From Streptomyces cyanogenus (lineage in GTDB: Bacteria; Actinomycetota; Actinomycetes; Streptomycetales; Streptomycetaceae): DNA of 64,000 nucleotides. A model generated the notes under the pieces. The model saw only the letters and a list, made by a program, of their open reading frames with translations. It was not told the origin of the DNA and searched no databases. This document shows positions 31,718 to 40,686 of the stretch, piece by piece. The DNA lies in assembly GCF_017526105.1 (NCBI RefSeq), contig NZ_CP071839.1:6424001-6488000 (forward strand), in the 5' to 3' direction. A program made the translations under genes and the position numbers. The first letter of the stretch is position 1, and every line of letters begins with the position of its first letter.

Positions 31718-32641
31718 ATGTCTGGCTCGACCCCTCCCCGGAAGCGCCGCTTCCCCCTGCGGAAAGCAGATAAAGCGGACCAAGGGCCGATCGACGGCCC
31801 GCACGGCGCGCGTGACGACGAGCGGGGCTCACCCGGAGCGGGAGCCTCGCTCGGGCCGGCGCCCGAGCCGGGCGGCCTGCCGGCGCCGGCACGGCAGCCC
31901 GCACCCGTCGCCCGGCGCCGGGCGACGGCGATGCGTGAGAAGGCCCGGGAACTGACCCGGGAAGGCGCCCGAAGGGGCGGCAGCCGGGCCCGCGCGGGGC
32001 TGGCGTACCTCACGGACCGCATCATCGAGCTCGCCCCGCGCATCCCCGTACGCGACCTCGCGACCCTGCGCAGACAGTTCCCCGGCCTCGGACCCGAGGA
32101 ACTCGCCGACAAACTGGTGGCCGGCGCGGCGGCCGGCACCTCCACCGTCGGAGCCGGGATCGGAGCGGCGGCGATGCTGCCGGTGCCGCCGGCCATGCCG
32201 ACCGAACTGGCCGCCGAGATCACCGGGGTCGCCGCGATCGAGCTGAAACTGATCGCCGAACTGCACGAGGTCTACGGGGTCCGGCCGCCGGGCGGCCTGA
32301 GAACCCGCACCGCCGCGTATCTGTCCTCCTGGTCGGAGGAGCGCGGGATCGACGTGACGAAGCCGTCGACGTACGACACGGCCCTGGGCGGCCGGATGAA
32401 GCGCCAGCTGCGCCAGCAGATCATGAAGCGGATGGTCCGCAACCTGCCCAACCTGATGCCGTTCATGGTGGGAGCCGCGGTCGGGGCGGTCATGAACCGC
32501 CGGGACACCAGAAGCCTCGCGGCCCGGGTCCGGGCCGACCTGCGCAGGATCCAGGTGCCGTGGGACGCGCTGCCGGAGCTGCCGCCCCTGGAGAAACCGG
32601 CCGACCCCGTCGAACTGCGCAAGCTGCCAGGCGAGCTGTAG
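31718..32641 (+). CDS. Conserved hypothetical protein with Gly/Ala-rich hydrophobic segments
   Basis: 307 residues from ATG 31718. A basic start (PPRKRRFPLRKADK) and a Pro/Gly-rich linker to about residue 65 precede a helical domain. Two hydrophobic stretches are visible: AAGTSTVGAGIGAAAMLPVP near 145 and FMVGAAVGAVMNRRDT near 250. Between them lies ITGVAAIELKLIAELHEVYG. It may be peripheral or integral in the membrane. I do not recognise a family with confidence. It follows the DUF4193 gene by 13 bp on the same strand. Confidence 0.75.
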   Translation: MSGSTPPRKRRFPLRKADKADQGPIDGPHGARDDERGSPGAGASLGPAPEPGGLPAPARQPAPVARRRATAMREKARELTREGARRGGSRARAGLAYLTDRIIELAPRIPVRDLATLRRQFPGLGPEELADKLVAGAAAGTSTVGAGIGAAAMLPVPPAMPTELAAEITGVAAIELKLIAELHEVYGVRPPGGLRTRTAAYLSSWSEERGIDVTKPSTYDTALGGRMKRQLRQQIMKRMVRNLPNLMPFMVGAAVGAVMNRRDTRSLAARVRADLRRIQVPWDALPELPPLEKPADPVELRKLPGEL

Positions 32642-32657
32642 GCGCGCTCAGGCGGCT

Positions 32658-33122
32658 CTAGGCGTGCGCCGTGCGTGCCGCCTCGATGGCCGCGGCCAGC
32701 CGCTCCGGCTCCCGCGTCGACAGGTACAGGTACGGCGTCGGGTCCTGCGGGTCCGTGACCTCCACCCGCAGCGCCGTCGGGATGTAGGCGCGCAGCAGCA
32801 GGAAGGCGCGGGTGTCGGCCTTGTGGGTCCGCCAGGCGCGGGCCTCCTCCGCGTCCAGCACCTCCGTCGCGCCCAGCACCGCCACCGGGATCTTCGCCTC
32901 GCCCGCGATCAGGGAGTCGCCCACGACCCGGATGCGCGGGGAGCCGTAGGCGCTGGCCACCACGGCCGCCGCCGCGGTACCGCCGACCAGCCCGCCGAGC
33001 AGCGGCAGGGTGCCGAAGGGCAGCAGGATCAGGGCGAACGAGACGCCCACCAGGAAGCTGATCAGCCACCACGAGCGGGGGGCGGTGAGGCGTTCTTCGT
33101 AGGGGGTGGCGGAGAGCTGCAT
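32658..33122 (-). CDS. DUF3093 family membrane protein
   Basis: 154 residues from ATG 33122. Two adjacent transmembrane helices (WWLISFLVGVSFALILLPFG and LLGGLVGGTAAAAVVASAYG, residues about 18-60) are followed by a cytoplasmic beta-rich domain (RIRVVGDSLIAGEAKIPVAV) ending in a conserved LYLSTREPERLAAAIE segment. Family function is unknown. It is convergent with the hypothetical gene to its left and divergent from the thioesterase gene; dut lies close by, as in other Streptomyces. Confidence 0.85.
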   Translation of the reverse strand: MQLSATPYEERLTAPRSWWLISFLVGVSFALILLPFGTLPLLGGLVGGTAAAAVVASAYGSPRIRVVGDSLIAGEAKIPVAVLGATEVLDAEEARAWRTHKADTRAFLLLRAYIPTALRVEVTDPQDPTPYLYLSTREPERLAAAIEAARTAHA

Positions 33123-33233
33123 GGAGCCAAGCTTGGCACGGGATCCGCGGCCGCCCGGAGTCGGGGCGGGCGGCGCCGGGCGCCGTCGAGCAGCGCGGTG
33201 CGGGTGACGGGAGGGCGGGTAAGGTCTGCGGCT

Positions 33234-33818
33234 GTGAGTGGTAGTTCCGCAGCTCTTCAGCCTCCCGCCGACGCGGGGAAACCGGTACGGCACCCCGACG
33301 CGCCCCCGCCCGGGCAGCTTCTCGGCGCCCACTACGAACACTGTTTCGGGTGCGGCCCCAGGCAGCCGCACGGACTGCACCTGGAGGCCCGCGCCGGCGA
33401 GGGCGTCTCGCTGACCGCCGAGTTCACCGTGCAGCCCGCCCACCAGGGTGCCCCGGGCCTCGCGCACGGGGGAGTGCTCGCCACGGCCCTGGACGAGACC
33501 CTCGGCTCGCTGAACTGGCTGCTGCGGACCATCGCCGTCACCGGGCGGCTGGAGACGGACTTCGTCCGGCCCGTGCCCGTGGGCACGACGCTGCATCTGG
33601 AGGCCGAGGTCACGGCCGTCGCCGGGCGGAAGATCTACTCCACCGCCACCGGGCGCCTCGGCGGCCCCGACGGGCCGGTCGCCGTGCGCGCCGACGCCCT
33701 CTTCATCGAGGTCAAGGTGGATCACTTCATCGACCACGGCCGCAAGGAGGAGATCCAGGCCGCCATGAGCGATCCCGACCGGATGCGGCGCGCCCGCGCC
33801 TTCGAGGTGAACCCGTGA
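33234..33818 (+). CDS. PaaI-like hotdog-fold thioesterase
   Basis: 194 residues from GTG 33234; TAAGGT (33220-33225) eight bases upstream suggests a leaderless message. The hotdog domain shows the PaaI/YbgC pattern: HCFGCGPRQPHGLHLEARAG, then GLAHGGVLATALDETLGSLN with the catalytic acidic residue, and ADALFIEVKVDHFIDH. CFGCG could bind metal or be structural. It should hydrolyse an acyl-CoA. Its stop overlaps the dut start as GTGA, so the two are translationally coupled. Confidence 0.87.
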   Translation: MSGSSAALQPPADAGKPVRHPDAPPPGQLLGAHYEHCFGCGPRQPHGLHLEARAGEGVSLTAEFTVQPAHQGAPGLAHGGVLATALDETLGSLNWLLRTIAVTGRLETDFVRPVPVGTTLHLEAEVTAVAGRKIYSTATGRLGGPDGPVAVRADALFIEVKVDHFIDHGRKEEIQAAMSDPDRMRRARAFEVNP

Positions 33819-34366
33819 GCCGTGACCCGCTGAACGTGCTGATCCGGCGCGTCGACCCGGACGTACCGCTTCCGGCGTACGAGCATCCCGGGGACGCCGG
33901 AGCCGATCTGCGCACCACCGAGGCCTGCGAGCTGAAGCCCGGCGAGCGGGCCGTCCTGCCCACGGGGGTGTCGATCGCCCTGCCGGAGGGGTACGCGGCC
34001 TTCGTGCATCCGCGTTCCGGCCTCGCCGCCCGCTGCGGTGTCGCCCTCGTGAATGCCCCGGGGACGGTTGATGCCGGGTACCGTGGGGAGATCAAGGTGA
34101 TCGTGGTGAATCTCGACCCGCGCGAGAGCGTGCGGTTCGAGCGCTTCGACCGGATTGCCCAACTGGTCGTCCAGCAGGTCGAGAAGGTCCGCTTCCGGGA
34201 GGTCGCGGAGCTTCCCGGCTCGGCGCGGGCCGAAGGGGGCTTCGGGTCCACCGGTGGCCATGCCGCGGTGGGCGACGAGAGCGGCACAAGCGGTCAGGCC
34301 GCCGAGGGCGGTCCGACGGGTGGGAATCGATACGCTTCGGTCGTATCCGACCGGGAAGGACAGTGA
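33815..34366 (+). CDS. dut: dUTP diphosphatase
   Basis: 183 residues from GTG 33815, overlapping the thioesterase stop. It hydrolyses dUTP to dUMP and pyrophosphate, keeping uracil out of DNA and feeding dTMP synthesis. All five trimeric dUTPase motifs are present: PGDAGADL, PRSGLAAR, GTVDAGYRGEI, DRIAQLVV and the C-terminal arm GGFGSTGG. A Gly/Ser-rich tail of about 35 residues after motif 5 is longer than in Escherichia coli. DUF3710 follows directly. Confidence 0.95.
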   Translation: MSRDPLNVLIRRVDPDVPLPAYEHPGDAGADLRTTEACELKPGERAVLPTGVSIALPEGYAAFVHPRSGLAARCGVALVNAPGTVDAGYRGEIKVIVVNLDPRESVRFERFDRIAQLVVQQVEKVRFREVAELPGSARAEGGFGSTGGHAAVGDESGTSGQAAEGGPTGGNRYASVVSDREGQ

Positions 34367-34367
34367 C

Positions 34368-35129
34368 GTGTTCGGACGTCGCAAGAAGAAGGGTGCCGCC
34401 GAGGACGCGGCCGGCGAGGCCGAGCAGGTCGTCGACAGCGTCGACACCGAGGCGGACGAGGAGGAGGCCGAGCGCGAGCGCGTCCGGCTGGAGCCCGGGC
34501 CCCGGCCCGACGGTCCGTGGGACAGCACCGAGGTGCGCGACCCGGCCGAGGGCCGCGTGGACCTCGGCGGCCTGTTCGTGCCGGGCGTCGACGGCATGGA
34601 ACTGCGGGTCGAGGTCGCCGGTGACGCCATCGTCGCCGCGACCGTCGTGCTGCGCGACAGCGCCATCCAGCTCCAGGCGTTCGCCGCGCCCAAGCGCGAG
34701 GGCATCTGGGGCGAGGTCCGCGAGGAGATCGCCTCCGGCATCACCCAGCAGGGTGGCATCGTCGACGAGGTCGAGGGCCCGCTCGGGTGGGAGCTGCGCG
34801 CCCAGGTGCCGGTCCAGCTGCCCGACGGCACCGGCGGCTTCCAGGTCGTACGGTTCGTCGGCGTGGACGGCCCGCGCTGGTTCCTGCGCGGTGTGATCTC
34901 CGGCCAGGGCGCGGTGCAGCCGCAGGCGGCCGGGCTGCTGGAGCAGATCTTCCGGGACACCGTCGTGGTCCGCGGTGAGGGTCCGATGGCCCCGCGCGAC
35001 CCGATCGTCCTCAAGCTGCCCAACGACGCGCAGATGGTCCCCGAGGGGGTCCAGCAGGAGGAGGGTTCGCGCTTCTCCGGTGGTATGGGGCAGCTGCAGC
35101 GGGGGCCCGAGATCACGGAAGTCCGCTAG
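34368..35129 (+). CDS. DUF3710 family protein
   Basis: 253 residues from GTG 34368, with GGAAGGA eight bases upstream. An N-terminal basic patch (FGRRKKKG) and long acidic helix (TEADEEEAERERVRLE) precede a conserved alpha/beta domain (DSTEVRDPAEGRVDLGGLFV; DGPRWFLRGVISGQGA). This actinobacterial family has no proven role and is often linked with dut, as here. It is cotranscribed with dut by position and followed by a terminator. Confidence 0.87.
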   Translation: MFGRRKKKGAAEDAAGEAEQVVDSVDTEADEEEAERERVRLEPGPRPDGPWDSTEVRDPAEGRVDLGGLFVPGVDGMELRVEVAGDAIVAATVVLRDSAIQLQAFAAPKREGIWGEVREEIASGITQQGGIVDEVEGPLGWELRAQVPVQLPDGTGGFQVVRFVGVDGPRWFLRGVISGQGAVQPQAAGLLEQIFRDTVVVRGEGPMAPRDPIVLKLPNDAQMVPEGVQQEEGSRFSGGMGQLQRGPEITEVR

Positions 35130-35158
35130 GCGCTCCGCCGCGTTCAGCCGTTCATCTC

Positions 35159-35194
35159 GGCGGGCCGTGCCTCCAGGGTGCGGCCCGCCTTCTT
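35159..35194 (+). terminator. Terminator after the dut operon
   Basis: GGCGGGCCG (35159-35167) and CGGCCCGCC (35181-35189) form a perfect 9-bp stem with a 13-base loop followed by TTCTT. Confidence 0.8.
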
Positions 35195-35227
35195 GCGGGA
35201 TCTCGCCATCGCGGATCCGCCGTTGCC

Positions 35228-35281
35228 GGGTGCGGGTTCCCCGTGGCGGGTCGCGTGGTTCCCCGCGCCCTTACGGGGCGC
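35228..35281. repeat. GC-rich intergenic repeat with hairpin
   Basis: GCGGGTTCCCCG and GTGGTTCCCCGCG are near repeats, and GCGCCC (35265-35270) pairs with GGGCGC (35276-35281). The GGTTCCCCGCGCCC string followed by its hairpin partner resembles a short interspersed element seen in many Streptomyces intergenic regions (from memory). Confidence 0.5.
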
Positions 35282-35325
35282 TGCCCGGCCGGTGATACTG
35301 ATGCTCGGTCGACGGGGGAGGGGAC

Positions 35326-36018
35326 ATGGGCCATGTGGTCACCGAGACCATGGTGCGGGTCGAGGGCGTGCACAAGTCGTACGGTGCCGGGGCCGCCGCC
35401 GTGCACGCGTTGCGCGGGGTGTCCTTCGAGGTGCCGCGGGGTGAACTCGTCGCCCTCGAAGGACGGTCGGGCTCCGGCAAGACCACCCTGCTGAACATCG
35501 TCGGCGGGCTGGACACGCCCGACCGGGGCCGGGTCGAGGTGGAGGGCCGGGACCTCGCCCGGCTCGGTGAGAGCGAGCTGCTGCGGCTGCGGCGGGACCG
35601 GATCGGTTTCGTCTTCCAGTCCTTCGGGCTGATCCCGATCCTGAGCGCCGCCGAGAACGTCGGCGTACCGCTGCGGCTGCGCCGTGCCGAGCCACGCGAG
35701 CGGGAGGAGCGGGTCGAACTGCTGCTGTCCCTCGTAGGGCTCGCCGGGCACGCGGCGCAGCGGCCCGGTGAGCTGTCGGGCGGCCAGCAGCAGCGGGTCG
35801 CCATCGCGCGGGCCCTCGCCAACCGGCCCGCGCTGCTCATCGCCGACGAGCCGACCGGCCAGCTCGACGCCGAGACCGGGCACGCCGTCATGGAACTGCT
35901 GCGGGCGGTCGTCCACAGCGAGCGGGTCACCGCCCTGGTCGCCACGCACGACGCGACCCTGCTGGACCTGGCCGACCGGGTGCTGGAACTGCGTGACGGG
36001 GAGATCACCGAGCACTGA
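35326..36018 (+). CDS. ABC transporter ATP-binding protein (MacB/LolD type), no permease partner
   Basis: 230 residues. Complete nucleotide-binding domain: Walker A GRSGSGKTTLLN, Q-loop FVFQSFGLIP, ABC signature LSGGQQQRVAIARAL, Walker B ALLIADEPTGQLD and H-loop LVATHDATL. The short single-domain form and sequence match ATPases that pair with FtsX-like permeases for lipoprotein, peptide or lantibiotic handling. No FtsX-like gene is next to it: kdpD follows and DUF3710 precedes. Its partner must be elsewhere, or it serves several permeases. Confidence 0.87.
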   Translation: MGHVVTETMVRVEGVHKSYGAGAAAVHALRGVSFEVPRGELVALEGRSGSGKTTLLNIVGGLDTPDRGRVEVEGRDLARLGESELLRLRRDRIGFVFQSFGLIPILSAAENVGVPLRLRRAEPREREERVELLLSLVGLAGHAAQRPGELSGGQQQRVAIARALANRPALLIADEPTGQLDAETGHAVMELLRAVVHSERVTALVATHDATLLDLADRVLELRDGEITEH

Positions 36019-36154
36019 GCCCCGGGCCGGCCGTGCTGCACATCAGGGCCGCGTCAAAGTTGCCCGCCGCTCGCACTCCTGAGCCGATCGGCCGTGATCG
36101 CCGGCCGTAGGGTCGACGCTGCGCAGACAACAGGCACGGGAAGACAATGAGGCC

Positions 36155-38710
36155 ATGGCACGCGGCAAGCTTCGGATCTACCTCGGCGCGGCGCCGGGCG
36201 TGGGCAAGACCTACGCCATGCTCGCCGAGGCGCACCGCCGGGTGGAGCGGGGCACCGACTGCGTGGTCGCGGTCGTGGAGCACTACGGCCGGCCGCGCAC
36301 CGAGGTGCTGCTGCACGGCCTGGAGCAGGTGCCGCGCCGGCAGCTGGAGCACCGGGGGGCCACCTTCGGCGAGATGGACGTCGACGCCGTGCTGCGCCGG
36401 GCGCCCGCCGTCGCGCTCGTGGACGAACTGGCCCACACCAACGTCCCCGGGTCCCGCAACACCAAGCGCTGGCAGGACGTCGAGGAGCTGCTCGCCGCCG
36501 GCATCGACGTGATCTCGACCGTCAACATCCAGCACCTGGAGTCACTCGGCGACGTCGTGGAGTCGATCACCGGGGTGCGCCAGCGCGAGACCGTCCCCGA
36601 CGAGGTCGTCCGCCGGGCCGACCAGATCGAGCTGGTCGACATGTCCCCGCAGGCCCTGCGCCGCCGCATGGCGCACGGCAACATCTACCAGCCGGACAAG
36701 GTCGACGCGGCGCTGTCCAACTACTTCCGCCCCGGCAACCTCACCGCCCTGCGCGAGCTGGCGCTGCTGTGGGTGGCCGACCGGGTCGACGAGTACCTGA
36801 ACGCGTACCGCAGCGAGCACCGGGTCTCGAAGATATGGGGCTCGCGGGAGCGGATCGTGGTCGGCCTGACCGGAGGCCCCGAGGGACGCACCCTGATCCG
36901 GCGGGCCGCGCGGCTCGCCGAGAAGGGCGCCGGCGGGGAGGTCCTCGCCGTCTACATCGCCCGCAGCGACGGGCTGACCTCGGCCTCCCCGAAGGAACTG
37001 GCCGTCCAGCGCACCCTGGTCGAGGACCTCGGCGGCACCTTCCACCACGTGGTCGGCGACGATGTCCCGGCCGCCCTGCTGGACTTCGCGCGCGGGGTGA
37101 ACGCCACCCAGATCGTCCTCGGCTCCTCGCGCCGCAAGGCCTGGCAGTACGTCTTCGGGCCCGGCGTCGGCGCCACGGTGGCCCGGGACTCCGGCCCCGA
37201 CCTGGACGTGCACATCGTCACCCACGAGGAGGTCGCCAAGGGCCGGGGGCTGCCCGTGGCCCGCGGCGGCCGGCTCGGGCGGGCCCGGATCGTCTGGGGC
37301 TGGGCGGTCGGCCTGGCCGGCCCCGTGGTCCTCGCGGTGCTGCTGAACAGCGTCGACCTGGGCCTCGCCAACGACATGATGCTGTTCCTGGCGGTCACGG
37401 TCGCCGCGGCCCTGCTCGGCGGCCTGCCGCCCGCGCTGGCCTCGGCGGCCCTCGGCTCGCTGCTGCTGAACTACTTCCACACCCCGCCGCTGCACCGGCT
37501 GACCGTCGCCGACCCCAGGAACGTCGTCGCCATCGCGATCTTCTTCGGGGTCGCCATGGCGGTCGCCTCGGTGGTCGACCTCGCCGCCCGGCGCACCCAC
37601 CAGGCCGCCCGGCTGCGCGCCGAGTCCGAGATCCTGTCCTTCCTCGCCGGGAACGTGCTGCGCGGCGAGACCAGCCTGGAGGAACTGCTGGAACGGGTCC
37701 GCGAGACCTTCGCCATGGAGTCGGCCGCCCTGCTGGAACGCGAGAGCGACGTGGCGCCCTGGACCTGCGCGGGCCGCGCCGGCCTCGGGCCGCCGCTGGA
37801 GCGCCCCGAGGACGCCGACGTCGACATGCCGGTCGGCGACCACATGGCGCTCGCGCTCACCGGCCGCGTGCTGCCCGCCGAGGACCGCCGGGTGCTGGCC
37901 GCCTTCGCCGCCCAGGCCGCCGTCGTGCTGGACCGCAGGAGGCTCCGGGAGGAGGCCGACCGGGCCCGCGCGCTCGCCGAGGGCAACCGCATCCGCACCG
38001 CCCTGCTGGCCGCCGTCAGCCACGACCTGCGCACCCCGCTGGCCGGCATCAAGGCCGCCGTGTCGTCCCTGCGCTCCGACGACGTCTCCTGGTCGGAGGA
38101 GGACCAGGCGGAGCTGCTGGAGGGCATCGAGGAGGGCGCCGACCGGCTCGACCACCTCGTCGGCAACCTGCTCGACATGTCCCGCCTCCAGACCGGTACG
38201 GTCACGCCGCTGATCCGCGAGATCGACGTGGACGAGGTCGTACCGATGGCGCTGGGCGGCGTGCCCGAGGACAGTGTCGAGCTGGACGTGCCCGAGACGC
38301 TGCCGATGGTCGCCGTCGACCCCGGGCTGCTGGAGCGGTCGGTGGCCAACCTGGTGGAGAACGCCGTCAAGTACAGCCCGCGCGGGCGGCGCGTGCTGGT
38401 GTCCGCTAGCGCCATCGCCGACCGGGTGGAGGTGCGCGTGGTGGACCGCGGGCCGGGCGTGCCGGACGAGGCGAAGGATCGTATCTTCGAGCCCTTCCAG
38501 CGGTACGGTGACGCTCCGCGCGGTGCCGGCGTAGGGCTCGGCCTCGCCGTCGCCCGCGGCTTCGCCGAGGCCATGGGCGGCACCCTCAACGCCGAGGACA
38601 CGCCGGGGGGCGGACTCACCATGGTGCTCACCCTCCGCGCGGCCGGACCACGCTCCCAGCCCCTCCCCTCCGGGGCGGGCAGCGCAGAACCAGAAAGGCA
38701 GACCCTATGA
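36155..38710 (+). CDS. kdpD: Osmosensitive potassium sensor histidine kinase KdpD
   Basis: 851 residues. The N-terminal KdpD domain has Walker A GAAPGVGKTYAML and HTNVPGSRNTKRWQDVEELL. A universal-stress-protein domain follows (about residues 225-365, VGLTGGPEGRTLIRRAARLA), then four closely spaced membrane helices (about 385-485), a GAF-like region, the H-box AVSHDLRTPLAGIKA, and ATPase motifs NLVENAVKYSP and GVGLGLAVARGFAEAMGG. It phosphorylates KdpE when potassium is low. In other bacteria the USP domain binds c-di-AMP. The stop overlaps kdpE (ATGA). No kdpFABC pump genes are in this window. Confidence 0.95.
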   Translation: MARGKLRIYLGAAPGVGKTYAMLAEAHRRVERGTDCVVAVVEHYGRPRTEVLLHGLEQVPRRQLEHRGATFGEMDVDAVLRRAPAVALVDELAHTNVPGSRNTKRWQDVEELLAAGIDVISTVNIQHLESLGDVVESITGVRQRETVPDEVVRRADQIELVDMSPQALRRRMAHGNIYQPDKVDAALSNYFRPGNLTALRELALLWVADRVDEYLNAYRSEHRVSKIWGSRERIVVGLTGGPEGRTLIRRAARLAEKGAGGEVLAVYIARSDGLTSASPKELAVQRTLVEDLGGTFHHVVGDDVPAALLDFARGVNATQIVLGSSRRKAWQYVFGPGVGATVARDSGPDLDVHIVTHEEVAKGRGLPVARGGRLGRARIVWGWAVGLAGPVVLAVLLNSVDLGLANDMMLFLAVTVAAALLGGLPPALASAALGSLLLNYFHTPPLHRLTVADPRNVVAIAIFFGVAMAVASVVDLAARRTHQAARLRAESEILSFLAGNVLRGETSLEELLERVRETFAMESAALLERESDVAPWTCAGRAGLGPPLERPEDADVDMPVGDHMALALTGRVLPAEDRRVLAAFAAQAAVVLDRRRLREEADRARALAEGNRIRTALLAAVSHDLRTPLAGIKAAVSSLRSDDVSWSEEDQAELLEGIEEGADRLDHLVGNLLDMSRLQTGTVTPLIREIDVDEVVPMALGGVPEDSVELDVPETLPMVAVDPGLLERSVANLVENAVKYSPRGRRVLVSASAIADRVEVRVVDRGPGVPDEAKDRIFEPFQRYGDAPRGAGVGLGLAVARGFAEAMGGTLNAEDTPGGGLTMVLTLRAAGPRSQPLPSGAGSAEPERQTL

Positions 38711-39393
38711 CCCGGGTGCTCGTGGTCGACGACGAGCCGCAGATCGTGCGCGCCCTCGTGATCAACCTCAAGGCGCGCAGGTACGAGGTGGACGCGGCAC
38801 CCGACGGCACGACGGCGCTCGAACTCGCCGCCGCCCGCCACCCCGACGTGGTCGTCCTCGACCTGGGTCTGCCCGACATGGACGGCGTCGAGGTGATCAA
38901 GGGACTGCGCGGCTGGACCCGGGTGCCGATCCTGGTGCTGTCCGCCCGCCACTCCTCCGACGAGAAGGTCGAGGCGCTGGACGCGGGCGCCGACGACTAC
39001 GTGACCAAGCCGTTCGGCATGGACGAGCTGCTGGCCCGGCTGCGGGCCGCCGTCCGCCGGGCCGAGCCGGCCGGGCCGGGCGAGGACGACCTGACGACCG
39101 TCGAGACCGCGGGTTTCACCGTCGACCTCGCCGCCAAGAAGGTCAACCGCGGCGGCAAGGACGTCCGGCTCACCCCGACCGAGTGGCACCTGCTGGAGGT
39201 GCTGGTCCGCAACACCGGCCGGCTGGTCGGCCAGAAGCAGCTGCTGCAGGAGGTGTGGGGGCCGTCGTACGGGACCGAGACCAACTACCTGCGGGTGTAC
39301 ATGGCCCAGCTGCGGCGCAAGCTGGAGTCGGACCCCTCGCACCCCCGGCACTTCATCACCGAGCCGGGGATGGGCTACCGGTTCGAGAAGTAG
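38707..39393 (+). CDS. kdpE: Response regulator KdpE
   Basis: 228 residues, OmpR family. Receiver pocket VLVVDDEPQI, phosphorylated Asp in DVVVLDLGLPDMDG, and Lys in VTKPFGMDELLARL. The winged-helix domain contains RLTPTEWHLLEVLVRNTGR and ends ITEPGMGYRFEK. It overlaps kdpD by four bases, so kinase and regulator are made together. The natural target is the kdpFABC potassium pump operon, not present here; control of the nearby KimA-like permease is possible but not shown. Confidence 0.94.
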   Translation: MTRVLVVDDEPQIVRALVINLKARRYEVDAAPDGTTALELAAARHPDVVVLDLGLPDMDGVEVIKGLRGWTRVPILVLSARHSSDEKVEALDAGADDYVTKPFGMDELLARLRAAVRRAEPAGPGEDDLTTVETAGFTVDLAAKKVNRGGKDVRLTPTEWHLLEVLVRNTGRLVGQKQLLQEVWGPSYGTETNYLRVYMAQLRRKLESDPSHPRHFITEPGMGYRFEK

Positions 39394-39454
39394 CGCGTCC
39401 GCAGGGAACCAGCGGGCTTACGGTCCTGTCGGCGGTCCCCGGTACGCTTCAGAT

Positions 39455-39853
39455 ATGACTGCTGTTCCTCGTTCCGAAAAGCCGGCCGGCAGGTTCCGGC
39501 GCATGCTCGACCGGCTCTCCTCGTCGCAGGAGGACCTTGAGTCCGAGGAGCTGCGCGAAGACGCCGAGACGGCGGGCTGCACGAAGATCGGCGACTGTCA
39601 GGACCGGCAGATCGTCACCGTTACTGGTACCTTGCGCACGGTCACCCTGCGCCCCCGCGCCGGAGTCCCGGCCCTGGAAGCCGAGCTGTTCGACGGCTCC
39701 GCGGCGCTGGACGTGGTGTGGCTCGGCAGGCGCTCCATCGTGGGCATAGAACCGGGGCGCAAGCTGATCGCATCAGGCCGGATCTCGATGAGCCGGGGCC
39801 GCCGGGTGCTGTTCAACCCGAAATACGAACTGCGACCCCTCGGACGGGAGTAG
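39455..39853 (+). CDS. OB-fold nucleic-acid-binding domain protein
   Basis: 132 residues from ATG 39455; TACGCT (39443-39448) six bases upstream suggests a leaderless transcript. Residues about 45-130 form an OB fold (RQIVTVTGTLRTVTLRPRAG, LEAELFDGSAALDVVWLGRR, GIEPGRKLIASGRISMSRGR). The pattern resembles the tRNA-anticodon/ssDNA-binding OB family found in RecG- and DnaE-type proteins. DUF3159 follows four bases later, the usual pairing in Streptomyces; function unknown. Confidence 0.87.
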   Translation: MTAVPRSEKPAGRFRRMLDRLSSSQEDLESEELREDAETAGCTKIGDCQDRQIVTVTGTLRTVTLRPRAGVPALEAELFDGSAALDVVWLGRRSIVGIEPGRKLIASGRISMSRGRRVLFNPKYELRPLGRE

Positions 39854-39856
39854 CCG

Positions 39857-40624
39857 GTGACGTCCCTCGACAAGCCGACCGAAGACACCGACCAGACTCG
39901 GCCCGACGACGCCCGCGCGGTGACCGAGGCGGCGCTGTTCGAGGCCTTCGGCGGGGTCCGCGGCATGGTCGAGACGGTCCTGCCCGGCCTGCTCTTCGTC
40001 ACGATCTTCACGATCGACAAGGACCTGCACCTCTCCGCGATCGCCGCGCTGGCGGTCTCCCTGGTGCTGGTCGTGGTCCGGCTGGCCATGAAGGACACCG
40101 TCAAGCACGCGTTCAGCGGTGTCTTCGGCGTGGTCTTCGGCGTGGTGTTCGCGATGTTCACCGGCAACGCCAAGGACTTCTACCTCCCCGGCATGCTCTA
40201 CACGCTGGGCATGGCGCTGGCCTACATCGTCACGACCCTGGCGGGCGTACCCCTGATCGGCCTCATCCTCGGCCCGATCTTCAAGGAGAACCTCTCCTGG
40301 CGCACCCGCAACCCCGGCCGCAAGAAGGCGTACGCCAAGGCCAGCTGGGCCTGGGGTCTGATCCTGCTCGCCAAGTGCGCGATCCTCTTCCCGCTGTACT
40401 GGTGGGCCGACACCGCGCAGCTCGGCTGGGTCCTGGTCATCCTGAAGATCCCGCCGTTCCTGCTGGCGGTCTGGCTGACCTGGGTCTTCCTCGCGAAGGC
40501 GCCCGCGCCGATCGACGTGTTCGCGGAGCTGGAGGCCGAGGAGAAGGCCGAGCAGGAGCGCAAGGCCGCCCAGGCCGCCGAGAGCGGCGAGGCGTCCGGG
40601 GGACGGCACCGCCGGGAGGCGTGA
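39857..40624 (+). CDS. DUF3159 family membrane protein
   Basis: 255 residues from GTG 39857. After a polar N-terminus of about 35 residues there are about six hydrophobic segments (VLPGLLFVTIFTIDKD, AIAALAVSLVLVVVRLAM, GVFGVVFGVVFAMFTG, TLGMALAYIVTTLAGVPLIG, WGLILLAKCAILFPLYWWA, VILKIPPFLLAVWLTWVFLA). A charged C-terminal tail follows. This actinobacterial family has no known function. It is tightly linked to the OB-fold gene and followed by a strong terminator. Confidence 0.87.
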   Translation: MTSLDKPTEDTDQTRPDDARAVTEAALFEAFGGVRGMVETVLPGLLFVTIFTIDKDLHLSAIAALAVSLVLVVVRLAMKDTVKHAFSGVFGVVFGVVFAMFTGNAKDFYLPGMLYTLGMALAYIVTTLAGVPLIGLILGPIFKENLSWRTRNPGRKKAYAKASWAWGLILLAKCAILFPLYWWADTAQLGWVLVILKIPPFLLAVWLTWVFLAKAPAPIDVFAELEAEEKAEQERKAAQAAESGEASGGRHRREA

Positions 40625-40645
40625 GCGGTCCGCCGTACGACGAAG

Positions 40646-40679
40646 AAGGGCGCCCCTGCCGGCAGGGGCGCCCTTTCCT
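40646..40679. terminator. Strong bidirectional terminator
   Basis: AAGGGCGCCCCTGCC and GGCAGGGGCGCCCTT are a perfect 15-bp inverted repeat without spacer, followed by TCCT. It separates the DUF3159 gene from the convergent RCK-protein operon. Confidence 0.92.
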
Positions 40680-40686
40680 CGTGCGG

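Noticed and set aside
36019..36154. kdpFABC pump genes expected beside kdpDE
   Set aside because: No frame upstream of kdpD or downstream of kdpE resembles KdpA, B, C or F; the pump must be elsewhere.
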